Origin: a virus | IMG/VR virus record: IMGVR_UViG_3300035156_000045 | Location: 1-48,889 of that record | Direction: 5' to 3' (one strand) | Length of the DNA stretch: 48,889 nt | Shown: positions 16,676 through 25,148 of the stretch, piece by piece | Layout: each line of letters begins with the position of its first letter | Numbering within the stretch: the first letter of the stretch is position 1 | Position numbers and translations under genes: made by a program | Notes under the pieces: generated by a model | The model's input: only the letters and a program-made list of their open reading frames with translations | Database searches by the model: none | Told to the model about the DNA's origin: nothing

Positions 16676-17701
16676 TTAGAATTCGCGGGTGATGAGACGC
16701 GCGACTTTAATCATCTTGCGCTCGCTGAAGACACGCTTCCAGGAGCCTGCCGCCGCCAGCATGTTTGCGGCAGCGGTGTTGTCCGGGCCGCCAGATGCAG
16801 GGGTGCCGATGTAGGCGTGGCCGACTGGGTGGATGCACCATTCGTGACGGTTGTGCAGGACTTCTTCGCCGCCGCCGTTGTTAGCACCCGGTACGCGGAT
16901 GACTTCGGTTGGCACCTTAGGAGCGCCCATACCGATACGAACGGCACCAGCGCCGAACAGCCAGGATTCGAAGATGCCACCAGCAAACGGCATGCCGTCG
17001 TCGACAACAACTTGGCGGCCCAAGAAGGTCGGGATCAGCGTGCTGCGGCCCGCGTCAGGGATGAAGTCGATCAGGTTGTTCTTCTGCATACGACCGTAGA
17101 CGATCGAGTGCACGAAGATAGCACCAATGCTGTCCTGCGAGTCGCCCATCGTCAGGGTCGCGTCAATGAACGCTTCGGCTGTGAAGTTGGTGATACCGGA
17201 GGTGTAGGACGCACCCTTGACGTCGAAGGTCAAGTCGTTCAGGACGTGCTCGGTGCCGGTAGGCGCAGCAGCATTGTCAGCAAACACGCCCTTCATCGTA
17301 GCCATGAACGCGGCCTGCGAGCGGCGCACCCAGTAGTCGCCAACGCGGCGAGCAATGGCGTCTGCAGGGTCAACACCAGCCAGGGCCGACGACAGGTCGG
17401 CGGTGCCCCAGGAGTTGTTACGCGACAGGCGTACCTGGATTTCAGTGGCGGTGCCAATTTTGTTCGGGGTGCTCACAGCGCCTGAGTCGGTCGACACTTT
17501 GTCGGCGTCGTTGTCGAGGTCTTTGAACGAAGGCGAGTTGGTGGTCAGGCCGCCGCCTGCCAAGAAGCTGTCCAGCTCAGGGTCGCGCACTGCAACGCCG
17601 GACTGGATGATACGGGATTTCTCTTCCGTCATTTGCTGCACGTATGGCGTGAAGATTTGCGGAATGACGATGTCTGAAACGGTGGTTGTGCCTGCTGCCA
17701 T
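16676..17701 (-). CDS. Major capsid protein
   Basis: A 341-residue protein. The ATG at 17701 (MAAGTTTVSDIVIPQIFTPY) has a GGAG site; an in-frame ATG 12 codons upstream lacks one. It follows the scaffold gene and shows the usual pattern of this capsid family: an N-terminal arm, a FKDLDNDADKVSTDSG-like segment, and a late GTPASGGPDN plus FSERKMIKVARLITREF ending. Size, position between scaffold and decoration genes, and an isolated leader with hairpins on both sides fit the HK97-fold capsid subunit. The fold itself is inferred, not seen. Confidence 0.9.
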   Translation of the reverse strand: MAAGTTTVSDIVIPQIFTPYVQQMTEEKSRIIQSGVAVRDPELDSFLAGGGLTTNSPSFKDLDNDADKVSTDSGAVSTPNKIGTATEIQVRLSRNNSWGTADLSSALAGVDPADAIARRVGDYWVRRSQAAFMATMKGVFADNAAAPTGTEHVLNDLTFDVKGASYTSGITNFTAEAFIDATLTMGDSQDSIGAIFVHSIVYGRMQKNNLIDFIPDAGRSTLIPTFLGRQVVVDDGMPFAGGIFESWLFGAGAVRIGMGAPKVPTEVIRVPGANNGGGEEVLHNRHEWCIHPVGHAYIGTPASGGPDNTAAANMLAAAGSWKRVFSERKMIKVARLITREF

Positions 17702-17779
17702 GGTGGAATTCTCCGTGAGGTGTGTGATTGGATTCAAGTGTTTTAAACTCGATGCTCACCCCATGGTTGGCAGTCGTTT

Positions 17780-17839
17780 AAAAAGTTGCGCATGCAACGT
17801 TGAAAGCAAATATAGCAGCTTCAACGCAGCATGCGCAAC
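17780..17839 (-). terminator. Long two-part hairpin with U-tract between scaffold and capsid
   Basis: GTTGCGCATGC (17785-17795) pairs with GCATGCGCAAC (17829-17839). Inside it CGTTGAA (17798-17804) pairs with TTCAACG (17820-17826), separated by a 2x2 internal loop and closed by a 15-nt loop. On the minus strand the outer stem is followed directly by TTTTT. This resembles an attenuating terminator or processing site that uncouples scaffold from capsid expression. Confidence 0.75.
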
Positions 17840-17850
17840 AGATAAACGTA

Positions 17851-18675
17851 TTACTGTTTTGCAGCCGGACGACGTCCGCCAACTGTGGTCCCAGCAGCAC
17901 GCGCCATTTGTTCGGCGCGGGCCGGGTTAGCAACCAACAGGCGGCCCTGTTCGGTCATGTTCCAGTTCTCGTTGCTGAACGGGTTGCTGCCGCCGCCAGT
18001 GTTGCCGCCAGTGTTGCCGCGCGAGCCGCCACCCTGGGAGGTGCCCCACCAGTGCGGACGCTTGGTTTGCATTTCCGACAGCCACACTGCCGCGTCTACG
18101 CCAGGGGTAACGCCAACACCGTCTTTGGTAACAACCTTGCCGTCTTCGTTGACTTCGAACACGCGCTCGGCCAGCATGGCAGCATCTTCGAAAGCGCTTG
18201 GCTGGAAGCCTTCGTGCTTCTTCAGTGCTTCGCGCAGACTGTCTTGAATGCTGCGTTGCGTGCGCTCGGTTTGGAACTGGGCAAGCAGGCCGTCACGGTC
18301 GCCAACGTCTTTCTGGAGCTGGGCAATGGTGCGCTCGAGCGGAGCGGTCTTGCTGACAAGGCGGGTAGTCACCAGCTTGTCGATTGCAGCTTCGTCCAGC
18401 TTGCCGCCAGCCGCAGCTTCCAGCTCCGCAATGCGGTCCAGTTTGCTTTGCAGGTCGGGCAGTTCGCCCAGGGCCTGATAAGCGGCAACAATGGACTTGG
18501 TCGTCTTGTGGTCGTTGCGCTCCTTGGTGAGGCCGCCATGTACGCGGTTGAACTCGTCCAGTGGCTTTACGCCATTGACGCCGGTCACAATGAACTTGCC
18601 ATTCTGCTCGGTGTACAGTTCGTGAAATGCTGCTGGGACATTGTCCAGATTGTCTACGATTGCTTCGATAGCCAT
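17851..18675 (-). CDS. Capsid scaffolding protein
   Basis: A 274-residue, highly charged, helix-forming protein. A heptad-rich coiled coil spans about residues 70-165 (around LQSKLDRIAELEAAAGGKL, then LERTIAQLQKDVGDRDGLL), and a Gly/Asn/Ser-rich linker (about 215-232) leads to a basic C-terminus (GTTVGGRRPAAKQ). Scaffolds of siphophages typically have this long helix plus a short basic capsid-binding tail and lie directly upstream of the major capsid gene, as here. It would direct shell assembly and leave the procapsid before packaging. Confidence 0.85.
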   Translation of the reverse strand: MAIEAIVDNLDNVPAAFHELYTEQNGKFIVTGVNGVKPLDEFNRVHGGLTKERNDHKTTKSIVAAYQALGELPDLQSKLDRIAELEAAAGGKLDEAAIDKLVTTRLVSKTAPLERTIAQLQKDVGDRDGLLAQFQTERTQRSIQDSLREALKKHEGFQPSAFEDAAMLAERVFEVNEDGKVVTKDGVGVTPGVDAAVWLSEMQTKRPHWWGTSQGGGSRGNTGGNTGGGSNPFSNENWNMTEQGRLLVANPARAEQMARAAGTTVGGRRPAAKQ

Positions 18676-18707
18676 GCTACCTCCTGATGATGTCGCTCAT
18701 GCGACGG

Positions 18708-19907
18708 TTAAAAATACTTGTCCGGGTCTAAACCGGCTGCACGGAACGCGTCCTTGTGCTTTTTAACGAGGTCACGTAACGGTATGGATTTCCCGTTAAT
18801 GTCCACAAACTTGTCGAGCGTGAGCCCGCCACTACGAAACAACTTTGACCGCGCAACGCCTAGCACGTCTTCTTGGAACGCGCTGCTTTGCTTGGTCAGC
18901 CAAGACTGGTAAGTGCTGGCTGCTGGCACCGGGCCAACGCGCTTGCGGATTTGGCCGCGTGCCCATTGGTCGTAAGCGCCCTTGGTGCCGCGTGGCAGAT
19001 TGTCGCGCGACGTTATGCCGCCCAGGTTGTTTTCTTTTGCATACTGCCCAACCAGGATTTTTTCAGTGGTTGGATTGGCGGGACGGCTGCCAATAAACTC
19101 AACGTCGAAGTACGCTACCCGCAGCGACCTGCACGAGTAGTGTAACGGAGGAATAGGGCCTTTACCTAGTGGATAACGCTTGCCGTCCTGAGCTTTACAA
19201 ACGGGCGTTGTCCGGGAGTCTAGTGTGGCTACAAACTGTTCTTGGTCCACAAGGTCTTTGTTTTCCAGGAAGAACGTGTTGCGGGCATTGTTAGCCACAT
19301 GCTGCACCGCCGTGCGGGTTACGGCGGTTACTTGGTTGCGGGTTAGCTCTGTAACGCCGTCCGAACCTTTAAGCGAGCCTGTGCCCACTATGCGCCGCGA
19401 AATCTTGTCCATAGGCTCACCTGCTACCATGCCAAGCTGAATGGCTTGGTGCATACGCATAACGTCGCCTTCTGCCAGCGTGCTAACCCATTTGGACATT
19501 ACCCGGCCTTCGAACGGCTTGTCCATTACCAGGGCCTTAAGCAGCCGCGCAGACGGCATGACAGTGCTAACAGATACCGGCAACGCAGTGCCCAGGATGC
19601 CACGTAACACGATGGGCTCCTGGTACATAAGGGCGGTCATCTCTTCCCCGAAAAACTCCTGCACCTCGCCCCAGGCGTTAAGACGTATTTTAGAAATGGC
19701 CGCTTGTAGCGCACGCATGCGCTCGAACTCAACCGGGCTCGACATGCCTGCAACTGGCGGGCGGTATCCGCGAATCTTTTCACCAATTGCTTCCTCCGAC
19801 AAGTTAAGCAACTTCGTAATCTCGTCCCGCACATGTGCGCTATACCGCAGCAGATAAATCTGGTGCCGTATTAGCGCGTCCATGAGTTCTTCGTTGGCTG
19901 TTTTCAT
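18708..19907 (-). CDS. Mu gpF-like minor head protein
   Basis: A 399-residue head morphogenesis protein. The mid-region TLDSRTTPVCKAQDGKRYPL followed by PIPPLHYSCRSLRVAY (about residues 230-268) is the signature of the Mu F / SPP1 gp7 family, with the TxDSRT, CxxxxGK and HxxCR positions intact. The first 150 residues are mostly helical. It overlaps the portal gene by 4 nt (19904-19907), the usual partner of gp7-type proteins, which bind the portal and enter the procapsid in a few copies to aid assembly or DNA delivery. Confidence 0.85.
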   Translation of the reverse strand: MKTANEELMDALIRHQIYLLRYSAHVRDEITKLLNLSEEAIGEKIRGYRPPVAGMSSPVEFERMRALQAAISKIRLNAWGEVQEFFGEEMTALMYQEPIVLRGILGTALPVSVSTVMPSARLLKALVMDKPFEGRVMSKWVSTLAEGDVMRMHQAIQLGMVAGEPMDKISRRIVGTGSLKGSDGVTELTRNQVTAVTRTAVQHVANNARNTFFLENKDLVDQEQFVATLDSRTTPVCKAQDGKRYPLGKGPIPPLHYSCRSLRVAYFDVEFIGSRPANPTTEKILVGQYAKENNLGGITSRDNLPRGTKGAYDQWARGQIRKRVGPVPAASTYQSWLTKQSSAFQEDVLGVARSKLFRSGGLTLDKFVDINGKSIPLRDLVKKHKDAFRAAGLDPDKYF

Positions 19908-21388
19908 TCTTTACCGTTGTCGTCTTCTTTTGGGTCTTTGCCTGCTGGTTCGCCGGGTGGCGGCAGCACAGCAAGCCCGCCCGCCATTGTACCCGCAAGC
20001 GGGTTTTCGGTCTCGATAAGATCTTCCTCTTCTTCGAAATCGAACTGGGTAAGCCCGCGCTCTTGCAGGATGGCGTGAATCGATTCCTTGGACAGTGGCA
20101 GGCCCATATTCTTAGCTGACATAAGGTCAACGAAGTCTTTAGCGCCAATCTCCATGTCTGCGAATTCCAGGTTGGGCATTACCTTAACCTTTTCGGGGTC
20201 TTGTCCCATCCATACGGCAGCAGACTTCAGCAAGTTTTCCAACGCAGCCGCGCCCGACTTAGCAATCTGGTTTAGCGTGGCGGTCTGCGCAGCAAGGCGC
20301 GTCTTAAGTGCTTCGCCGCTTTCCTGCTTGCTACCCATTGCGTCGATAAGCTGGCCGGTCTTTGCAATGGCGGCCTTTCTATCGTTCTCAAGGCTCATAC
20401 GCAGTTCGGGCAAGCCTGTGCTGCTAACGCCAATGTACTTGGCATCGCCGCCAATGTCGACCTCCAGTTTGGCACCGGCACCAACGCGGGTCTGTTCGCC
20501 TTCGCCCGCCTTAATGCCGCCAACGACCACAAGCGTATCCTGGCCTTGCATGAACAGCGTTTGTCGGTAGTCTGCCTCGCCCCGGTACACTGCCAGGGCA
20601 ATACGGGCAAGGCCCAGCAATGGCGGGTTGTCCGGCGTAGCAAGGATGTCCTTACTGTTAATGAACACAAACGGGATATGGTCCAGCTTGGTGCCGCGCA
20701 GGGTTGGGTTCACCATGCTGGTAGCGCTGTAACCGTCGCTGGCCTTAAACAGGTACGTACTGTAACCAACTGGCAGGGCCGGGTCTGCTGTGCCGCCCAG
20801 GGCAAGCACACGGTAACGCTCTTCTGCAACCCAGTCGAAGCCCTCGCGTTTAAAGCCCGACTCGTCCAGCACCACAAGCGTCAGCTTGTTTTCGTCGACG
20901 CCGTCCATGCCATTGTCCCAGTTACGCAATGCCTCCGCGTAGTACAGGGATATGAACGGCAGCGGGTGCGCCGGGTCCGGGTTGGCAGGCAGGTCCAGCA
21001 AGGCCCCCACACGGCCCGCCACAAGCTGTTGTTCGTTAATGCGGCGCAGTAGGTTGTGCAGGCCCTCGCCGTCCGCTGTGGCCCGCATACGCAGCGGCTC
21101 CATGGCGGCAGGCAGTTCGATTGTAGGATCGTTCTGGTGCATGAGGCCCAGCAGCGCCTCTACTGCGTCGCTTACAAAGTCGGGGAACAAGGCCCGCATC
21201 TTATACGAGTCGTATGCCATGCGCCCATCTTGGCCGATTAGCATGCCGTCTATCATCATGCCAGGGGTAGGCGGCAGGTATGTGATGTCCGCCTCCTTAA
21301 TAACCCGTTCGCCACTGTACGCGGCCCGCATGAGCTGTTGGTCTTCGATCGTTGCCGCGTAATGCGGGTGCGTTGCTTTAATAGACAT
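19904..21388 (-). CDS. Portal protein (DUF4055 family)
   Basis: A 494-residue protein placed between the large terminase and Mu F-like genes. The start MSIKATHPHYAATIEDQQLM, the YLPPTPGM segment and the mid-region HIPFVFINSKDI followed by DNPPLLGLARIALAVYRGEA are typical of the DUF4055 portal family. A Gly-rich segment and helical stem follow (around GSKQESGEALKTRLAAQ). The C-terminus is Pro/Glu/Asp-rich and probably disordered. Twelve copies would form the DNA channel at one capsid vertex and dock the terminase. Confidence 0.88.
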   Translation of the reverse strand: MSIKATHPHYAATIEDQQLMRAAYSGERVIKEADITYLPPTPGMMIDGMLIGQDGRMAYDSYKMRALFPDFVSDAVEALLGLMHQNDPTIELPAAMEPLRMRATADGEGLHNLLRRINEQQLVAGRVGALLDLPANPDPAHPLPFISLYYAEALRNWDNGMDGVDENKLTLVVLDESGFKREGFDWVAEERYRVLALGGTADPALPVGYSTYLFKASDGYSATSMVNPTLRGTKLDHIPFVFINSKDILATPDNPPLLGLARIALAVYRGEADYRQTLFMQGQDTLVVVGGIKAGEGEQTRVGAGAKLEVDIGGDAKYIGVSSTGLPELRMSLENDRKAAIAKTGQLIDAMGSKQESGEALKTRLAAQTATLNQIAKSGAAALENLLKSAAVWMGQDPEKVKVMPNLEFADMEIGAKDFVDLMSAKNMGLPLSKESIHAILQERGLTQFDFEEEEDLIETENPLAGTMAGGLAVLPPPGEPAGKDPKEDDNGKE

Positions 21389-21397
21389 AGTGTTCCT

Positions 21398-22969
21398 TTA
21401 AGTGCCCTTGGTTTTGCCCGACCTGCCGCCCATGCCGGTTTGCAGTACGCGATAACGTGCTTCATCGCCAATGTGATCTTCTGAGTCGGTGTCGACGTCG
21501 TCTTGGTCGATTTCGTCCCGTGGTAATCCTGGAACCAGTTCCACAAACATGGTGCATGTCTGGAATACAAACAGCCCAGGCTTTTCGCGGGGTATGCGTT
21601 GCAACGGCAGGCCCTTGTCGTCTAGGATATAGTTAGGATGAGCGTTCTTCATAAGCTGCCGCAGCTTGTTCCAACCTGCCTTGCGGCTGCCTGCACTCTT
21701 GTCCGAACGGCCCCACTCCACGCCCTTATGGTTGCCCTTAAACCTGCCGTACTTAATCGTTACCGGCTTGCGCATGTCCACCGCAATACTGTTGCCGTTT
21801 TCGACGTCCCAAATAGAATTATCTGCTGGCCCAGGCTGAACGCGCTGGTGTATGCCAAGAGCCAATTCGCGCTCAATTATACCTGCGGCAACCTCGCTCG
21901 CAAGCATCTGAAGGCCCTGATTGGCCTTGCCGCTCCACCCGTACCATTCGGCAATGCGGAACAGGTCGCCGCGAACTGTGCTGCGCCAGGAGCCGTCTGC
22001 CATTTGTACATCGCAGCCGTCAGACTCTGCCCACCAGCCAACGCTGAACGGCTTGCTGCTGCCCCAGTCGAACGAACGGTCAATGCGCCAGCTATGCGGG
22101 ATTGCAAACGGCATGACCACATTGTGCAGGCTGTCCCAGTCGGCGTCAAACATACCGCCCGACGTAACGTCCCAGTTACCTTGCAACCATGCCTTCTTCT
22201 TGTTTGGGTCCGTAATGGCGGTCATCTCTGCGATGTACTCGCCGGACAGGTATTTGTTCTCGCGGTACGACCCAAAAATGTGCACCTGCGTTTTCGATAC
22301 GTCTTCTTGCTTTTGCGTACGCGGGTTGAAAATATTAACCGTCCTGCGCAGCAGCTTGCCCATCTGTGACGCGTTAATAAAGCGCTTCTTAACCCAGTTG
22401 TGCCCAGCGCCATACGGGTTGCAAGTAGCAAACACCTCCAGCGTGATTTCGGGCAGGTAAAACACGCCGCCCCTGCCGTCTGGTATAGGGTAGTCTTCCG
22501 GGCGGAATGAGCAACGGTTGCAAGACATCATTGCCTCGAACAACTCGTCGGTCGGGTACTTGGTAAGTTCGTTCCAGCCAATGAAGGGGAACTCCTGTCC
22601 GTGGTAACTCCAGTAGTCGGTTGCCTTCTTTACCGTACGGAACAACAGTTCTTCGCCGGTCGGCCATACCCAGCGATAGTCTGACTTGCTGCTTAGGAAG
22701 CGTGCACCGTCTTTAAACTCGGGGAACCAGCGCTGGGACTTGGACACCAAGTCATCTAAGTTTTTGTATTCGCGGTCGAAAATAACGCCGCGCCAGTGCC
22801 GCCCGTAGCCCTGCCCAACGTTGCGGCGGAAGCGCATAAGCTGACAGTCGGTCTTACCTGGGCCGCGTGTGCCGTGGTAAAGAATGACATTGGCAGGGCA
22901 GGACATTGCAAGTGTCTGCGACCCTGGGAGCGGTTGCCATGCAACCTTAACGGGGTCAAGATCGAGCAT
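21398..22969 (-). CDS. terL: Terminase large subunit
   Basis: A 523-residue DNA-packaging ATPase/nuclease. The Walker A motif GTRGPGKT lies at residues 33-40. A Walker B-like segment PFIGWNELTKYP follows near residue 130, with Asn in place of the usual Asp before the catalytic Glu, as seen in this terminase branch. ATCNP (near residue 172) is the coupling motif. The nuclease domain has Asp residues at RIDRSFDWGSSKPF and at PADNSIWDVE. The gene overlaps the small subunit by 14 nt. It would cut concatemers and pump DNA into the procapsid; the packaging type (cos or pac) cannot be told from this sequence. Confidence 0.93.
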   Translation of the reverse strand: MLDLDPVKVAWQPLPGSQTLAMSCPANVILYHGTRGPGKTDCQLMRFRRNVGQGYGRHWRGVIFDREYKNLDDLVSKSQRWFPEFKDGARFLSSKSDYRWVWPTGEELLFRTVKKATDYWSYHGQEFPFIGWNELTKYPTDELFEAMMSCNRCSFRPEDYPIPDGRGGVFYLPEITLEVFATCNPYGAGHNWVKKRFINASQMGKLLRRTVNIFNPRTQKQEDVSKTQVHIFGSYRENKYLSGEYIAEMTAITDPNKKKAWLQGNWDVTSGGMFDADWDSLHNVVMPFAIPHSWRIDRSFDWGSSKPFSVGWWAESDGCDVQMADGSWRSTVRGDLFRIAEWYGWSGKANQGLQMLASEVAAGIIERELALGIHQRVQPGPADNSIWDVENGNSIAVDMRKPVTIKYGRFKGNHKGVEWGRSDKSAGSRKAGWNKLRQLMKNAHPNYILDDKGLPLQRIPREKPGLFVFQTCTMFVELVPGLPRDEIDQDDVDTDSEDHIGDEARYRVLQTGMGGRSGKTKGT

Positions 22970-23477
22970 CGGTCACCAACTGTGCTTGCGAGACGACAGC
23001 AACGTCTTCCCATTCGGTTACGTCCGCAATGTCCGGGATACGCATAACGCCGCCGCGATGCAAGATGGTATTCTCTTCGGCCTTGGCAGGCTTGTCCATG
23101 CCCTCAATGGCGGCAAGCTTAGCCAGGGCGCTAACGCGGGCAGAGGCGCTGCTGCCTGGGCCATTGTAGTGCGCCTCCTTCATTAAGGCGTTGTAAATGC
23201 GGCGACGGTTGTATTGGGATTGGTCGGCCTCGTTGCCCTCGACATGTTCCATTACCTTAAGCTGCTGGCGCACGTACGGTTCGCCCATAAACTTCTTCGC
23301 GTAGTCTTCCGCAAAGCTGCGCATAAAGCCGCAGCGCAGGCAAGCCGCATACGCGTTGTAGTCTTGGAGGTATTCCCGCACGAACAGGTCGCGCAGTGCC
23401 TTTTCTCGCTCCGACATTTCCGGCATCATAGCCGTGTCGATAACGATGTTGGAAATGAAATCTTCGCTGGCCGCCAT
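22956..23477 (-). CDS. terS: Terminase small subunit
   Basis: A 173-residue helical protein directly upstream of and overlapping the large terminase gene. The region RDLFVREYLQDYNAYAACLR followed by GFMRSFAEDYAKKFMGEPYV has the helix-turn-helix pattern of small terminases (NxxxAAxxxG...A...G..LxxxP..R). It would recognise the packaging site and regulate the ATPase. It is the first gene after the lysis terminator and has a candidate promoter of its own at 23524-23553. Confidence 0.85.
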   Translation of the reverse strand: MAASEDFISNIVIDTAMMPEMSEREKALRDLFVREYLQDYNAYAACLRCGFMRSFAEDYAKKFMGEPYVRQQLKVMEHVEGNEADQSQYNRRRIYNALMKEAHYNGPGSSASARVSALAKLAAIEGMDKPAKAEENTILHRGGVMRIPDIADVTEWEDVAVVSQAQLVTDARS

Positions 23478-23523
23478 GTGCCACCCCTTGTTTATTGTTG
23501 CAGGGTCATCCCTGCTTGGTGCG

Positions 23524-23553
23524 AGTATAGGGGCTTCTGAAGGAAGCCCGCAA
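23524..23553 (-). promoter_or_regulatory. Candidate promoter for terminase/head genes with spacer palindrome
   Basis: On the minus strand TTGCGG (23553-23548), an 18-bp spacer and TATACT (23529-23524) form a sigma70-like promoter about 47 bp upstream of the TerS start. The spacer is an inverted repeat, GGGCTTC-TGAAG-GAAGCCC on the plus strand (23531-23549), which could be an operator. The -35 resembles the TTGYGT elements of the early promoters. Confidence 0.5.
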
Positions 23554-23568
23554 GGCTGAGCAGGTTAA

Positions 23569-23590
23569 TAAAAAACCCGCTTGCGCGGGT
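23569..23590 (-). terminator. Rho-independent terminator after lysis cassette
   Basis: On the minus strand ACCCGC GCAA GCGGGT forms a 6-bp stem with a 4-nt loop followed by TTTTTATT. It starts 17 nt past the Rz1 stop and separates lysis genes from packaging genes. Confidence 0.88.
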
Positions 23591-23606
23591 CATGAAGACA
23601 TATGCC

Positions 23607-23894
23607 TTATTCAGTCGGTTCTGGCAACCAATCTACCAGTCGCCGAAACTTGCTTGCGCATACTTCAAACGCAGACTTGTAGTCGTCTTTTGCGGCGACA
23701 AGGTCGCGTGTGACGCGCAGGGCGCGCTTACTTGGCTGCTCGCACAGGGTTACTAACGCCTTTGGCGGCAACGGGCGGATTACCTTTTCCTCCAGGATGG
23801 TCTTGGGCTCCGGGGGCGGGGCACTCCGCAGGGTCGAACACGCAGACAAGGTCGGCAGGGATAACGCTGTTAAGATAGTTACGAACGGCTTCAT
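23607..23894 (-). CDS. Outer-membrane spanin lipoprotein (Rz1-like)
   Basis: A 95-residue lipoprotein. The start at MKPFVTILTALSLPTLSACS gives a signal peptide with lipobox LSAC and lipidated Cys19, followed by Pro-rich APPPEPKT and RPLPPKA typical of o-spanins. Its first 56 codons overlap the 3' end of the Rz-like gene in another frame, and it then extends about 120 nt beyond it. It would bridge to the inner-membrane spanin and fuse the membranes at the last step of lysis. The context confirms a Gram-negative host. Confidence 0.85.
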   Translation of the reverse strand: MKPFVTILTALSLPTLSACSTLRSAPPPEPKTILEEKVIRPLPPKALVTLCEQPSKRALRVTRDLVAAKDDYKSAFEVCASKFRRLVDWLPEPTE

Positions 23895-24249
23895 TTTGAT
23901 TCTCCAGGTTTTGGATTTGCAAGCGGGTGCGGTAGTCCTTGGCATTAATGACCTTAACGTCGGACGCCAGACCCGTCAACGCATCGCTATCCAATTTGCG
24001 CAAAGTAACAAGGTCACTAATTGCGCGGTGCTGCGTAGTGGCTGCAAATGTCAGTTGCTCGATTGTGTTCTTGGTGATTACCAAACTGGTGTTGAGGTTG
24101 GCAATGTCCGTTTTCATTTCCGCATTCCGTAACCACAGTGATGCGGTGAAGCCGCCCACCGTAATTAGGGCGGCAATGAGCGCGTACCCAAACAACAATC
24201 GGACATGGCTCTTGACATACAGCGCAACGTTACTGAACAGGGTTTTCAT
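23728..24249 (-). CDS. Inner-membrane spanin (Rz-like)
   Basis: A 173-residue protein with one N-terminal membrane helix (about residues 17-39, LLFGYALIAALITVGGFTA) and a periplasmic coiled coil (about 43-130, AEMKTDIANLNTSLVITKN). This is the i-spanin layout. The Pro/Gly-rich end (PAECPAPGAQDHPGGKG) is encoded where the Rz1-like gene overlaps in another frame. It overlaps the holin gene by 20 nt. Confidence 0.85.
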   Translation of the reverse strand: MKTLFSNVALYVKSHVRLLFGYALIAALITVGGFTASLWLRNAEMKTDIANLNTSLVITKNTIEQLTFAATTQHRAISDLVTLRKLDSDALTGLASDVKVINAKDYRTRLQIQNLENQNEAVRNYLNSVIPADLVCVFDPAECPAPGAQDHPGGKGNPPVAAKGVSNPVRAAK

Positions 24250-24598
24250 CTTTAGGTTCCTCGGTAGGGGCTGCTGTTTTGCCCAGGCCCAGCTTTTTAT
24301 AGACAGCTGATTCCAGCAGCTTAATGGATGCGGTTGCGCCCAACCAACCCGACACGCCTACAATAACGCCAGTCCATTGTTCGGACATGCCCATTGCTTG
24401 ACATACGAGGTAAAACAGCATGCCTACAAAACCCGCTGCAATGCCCTCTACGAGTGCGCGAAACCACATGATTTGTTCGCGTTTATCCAGGGCTCGCATT
24501 ACGTGCCCCAGCATACCGCCCAGGGCCGCGAACATCGCGTATAAGGCTAGTTTCAGCCAGACCAGCCATACCCAGGTTTCAGGATCGGGTGCTTGCAT
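24230..24598 (-). CDS. Holin (LydA / holin 3 superfamily-like)
   Basis: A 122-residue membrane protein with about three hydrophobic segments (residues 9-30, about 50-68 and about 75-95) and a charged, acidic cytoplasmic tail (APTEEPKDENPVQ). The C-terminal GVSGWLGATASIKLLESAVY, followed by a Lys-Lys pair, matches LydA-type holins. It lies between endolysin and spanins and would form the timed inner-membrane lesions that release or activate the endolysin. Confidence 0.85.
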   Translation of the reverse strand: MQAPDPETWVWLVWLKLALYAMFAALGGMLGHVMRALDKREQIMWFRALVEGIAAGFVGMLFYLVCQAMGMSEQWTGVIVGVSGWLGATASIKLLESAVYKKLGLGKTAAPTEEPKDENPVQ

Positions 24599-24651
24599 TT
24601 AAGACTCCAGTAGAGGATTGTTAGGAGCCCATGCGCCCGGTTATGAAAAAG

Positions 24652-25068
24652 TTAAACGATCTTCTTGCCCGCCCGCAGATCCGCAAGGGTCAAACCTCCG
24701 GTGTACTGGCAATGCGGGCGGTCCACAAAGGACGTCCAGTTACCGCCCCACTCCAGGCCAACCGACTCGGCAATTGCACCGCAGCGCTTCCACAGGGCTA
24801 GGTCGCCCCATTGCAACGTAGAGCCCTTCTTAGGCACGAAGTCGAACGCACACTTGAAGTTGTGCATTGACTGTCCGCCGCGCAGCTTGGTGACAATGTC
24901 GCCGGGTGTAGTGCGGCCCTGGGCGTACAGCGCGTCCTGCTTTGAAGCGTCGCGGTAGGTGCTGGTAATAAGCACGTCAATACCCTGGGCCTTACATGCA
25001 GCCAGAAAAGCGGTTGCTTTAGCCGCAACAACTGGGTGCAGGTCGCTGATAAGTCGGCTGTCAATCAT
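24652..25068 (-). CDS. Endolysin, L-alanyl-D-glutamate peptidase (M15 family)
   Basis: A 138-residue zinc peptidase. The segments STYRDASKQDALYAQGR, then SMHNFKCAFDF and DRPHCQYTGG carry the family ligands: a His and an Asp in HNFKCAFD, and the second zinc His in RPHCQ. The layout resembles the T5 and VanY-like M15 endolysins that cut the peptide stem of peptidoglycan. No signal peptide or anchor is present, so export would depend on the holin. It is the first gene of the lysis cassette. Confidence 0.9.
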   Translation of the reverse strand: MIDSRLISDLHPVVAAKATAFLAACKAQGIDVLITSTYRDASKQDALYAQGRTTPGDIVTKLRGGQSMHNFKCAFDFVPKKGSTLQWGDLALWKRCGAIAESVGLEWGGNWTSFVDRPHCQYTGGLTLADLRAGKKIV

Positions 25069-25148
25069 GTAGGTCTCCGTACGGTTAGCGCAATCAATGC
25101 CTGAGCATACCAGAGCATTATTGCGACATGCTACGATTGAATGTTGTT

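Noticed and set aside
16349-17485. 378-codon plus-strand open frame opposite the capsid gene
   Set aside because: Antisense to the major capsid protein; no recognisable protein-like motifs.
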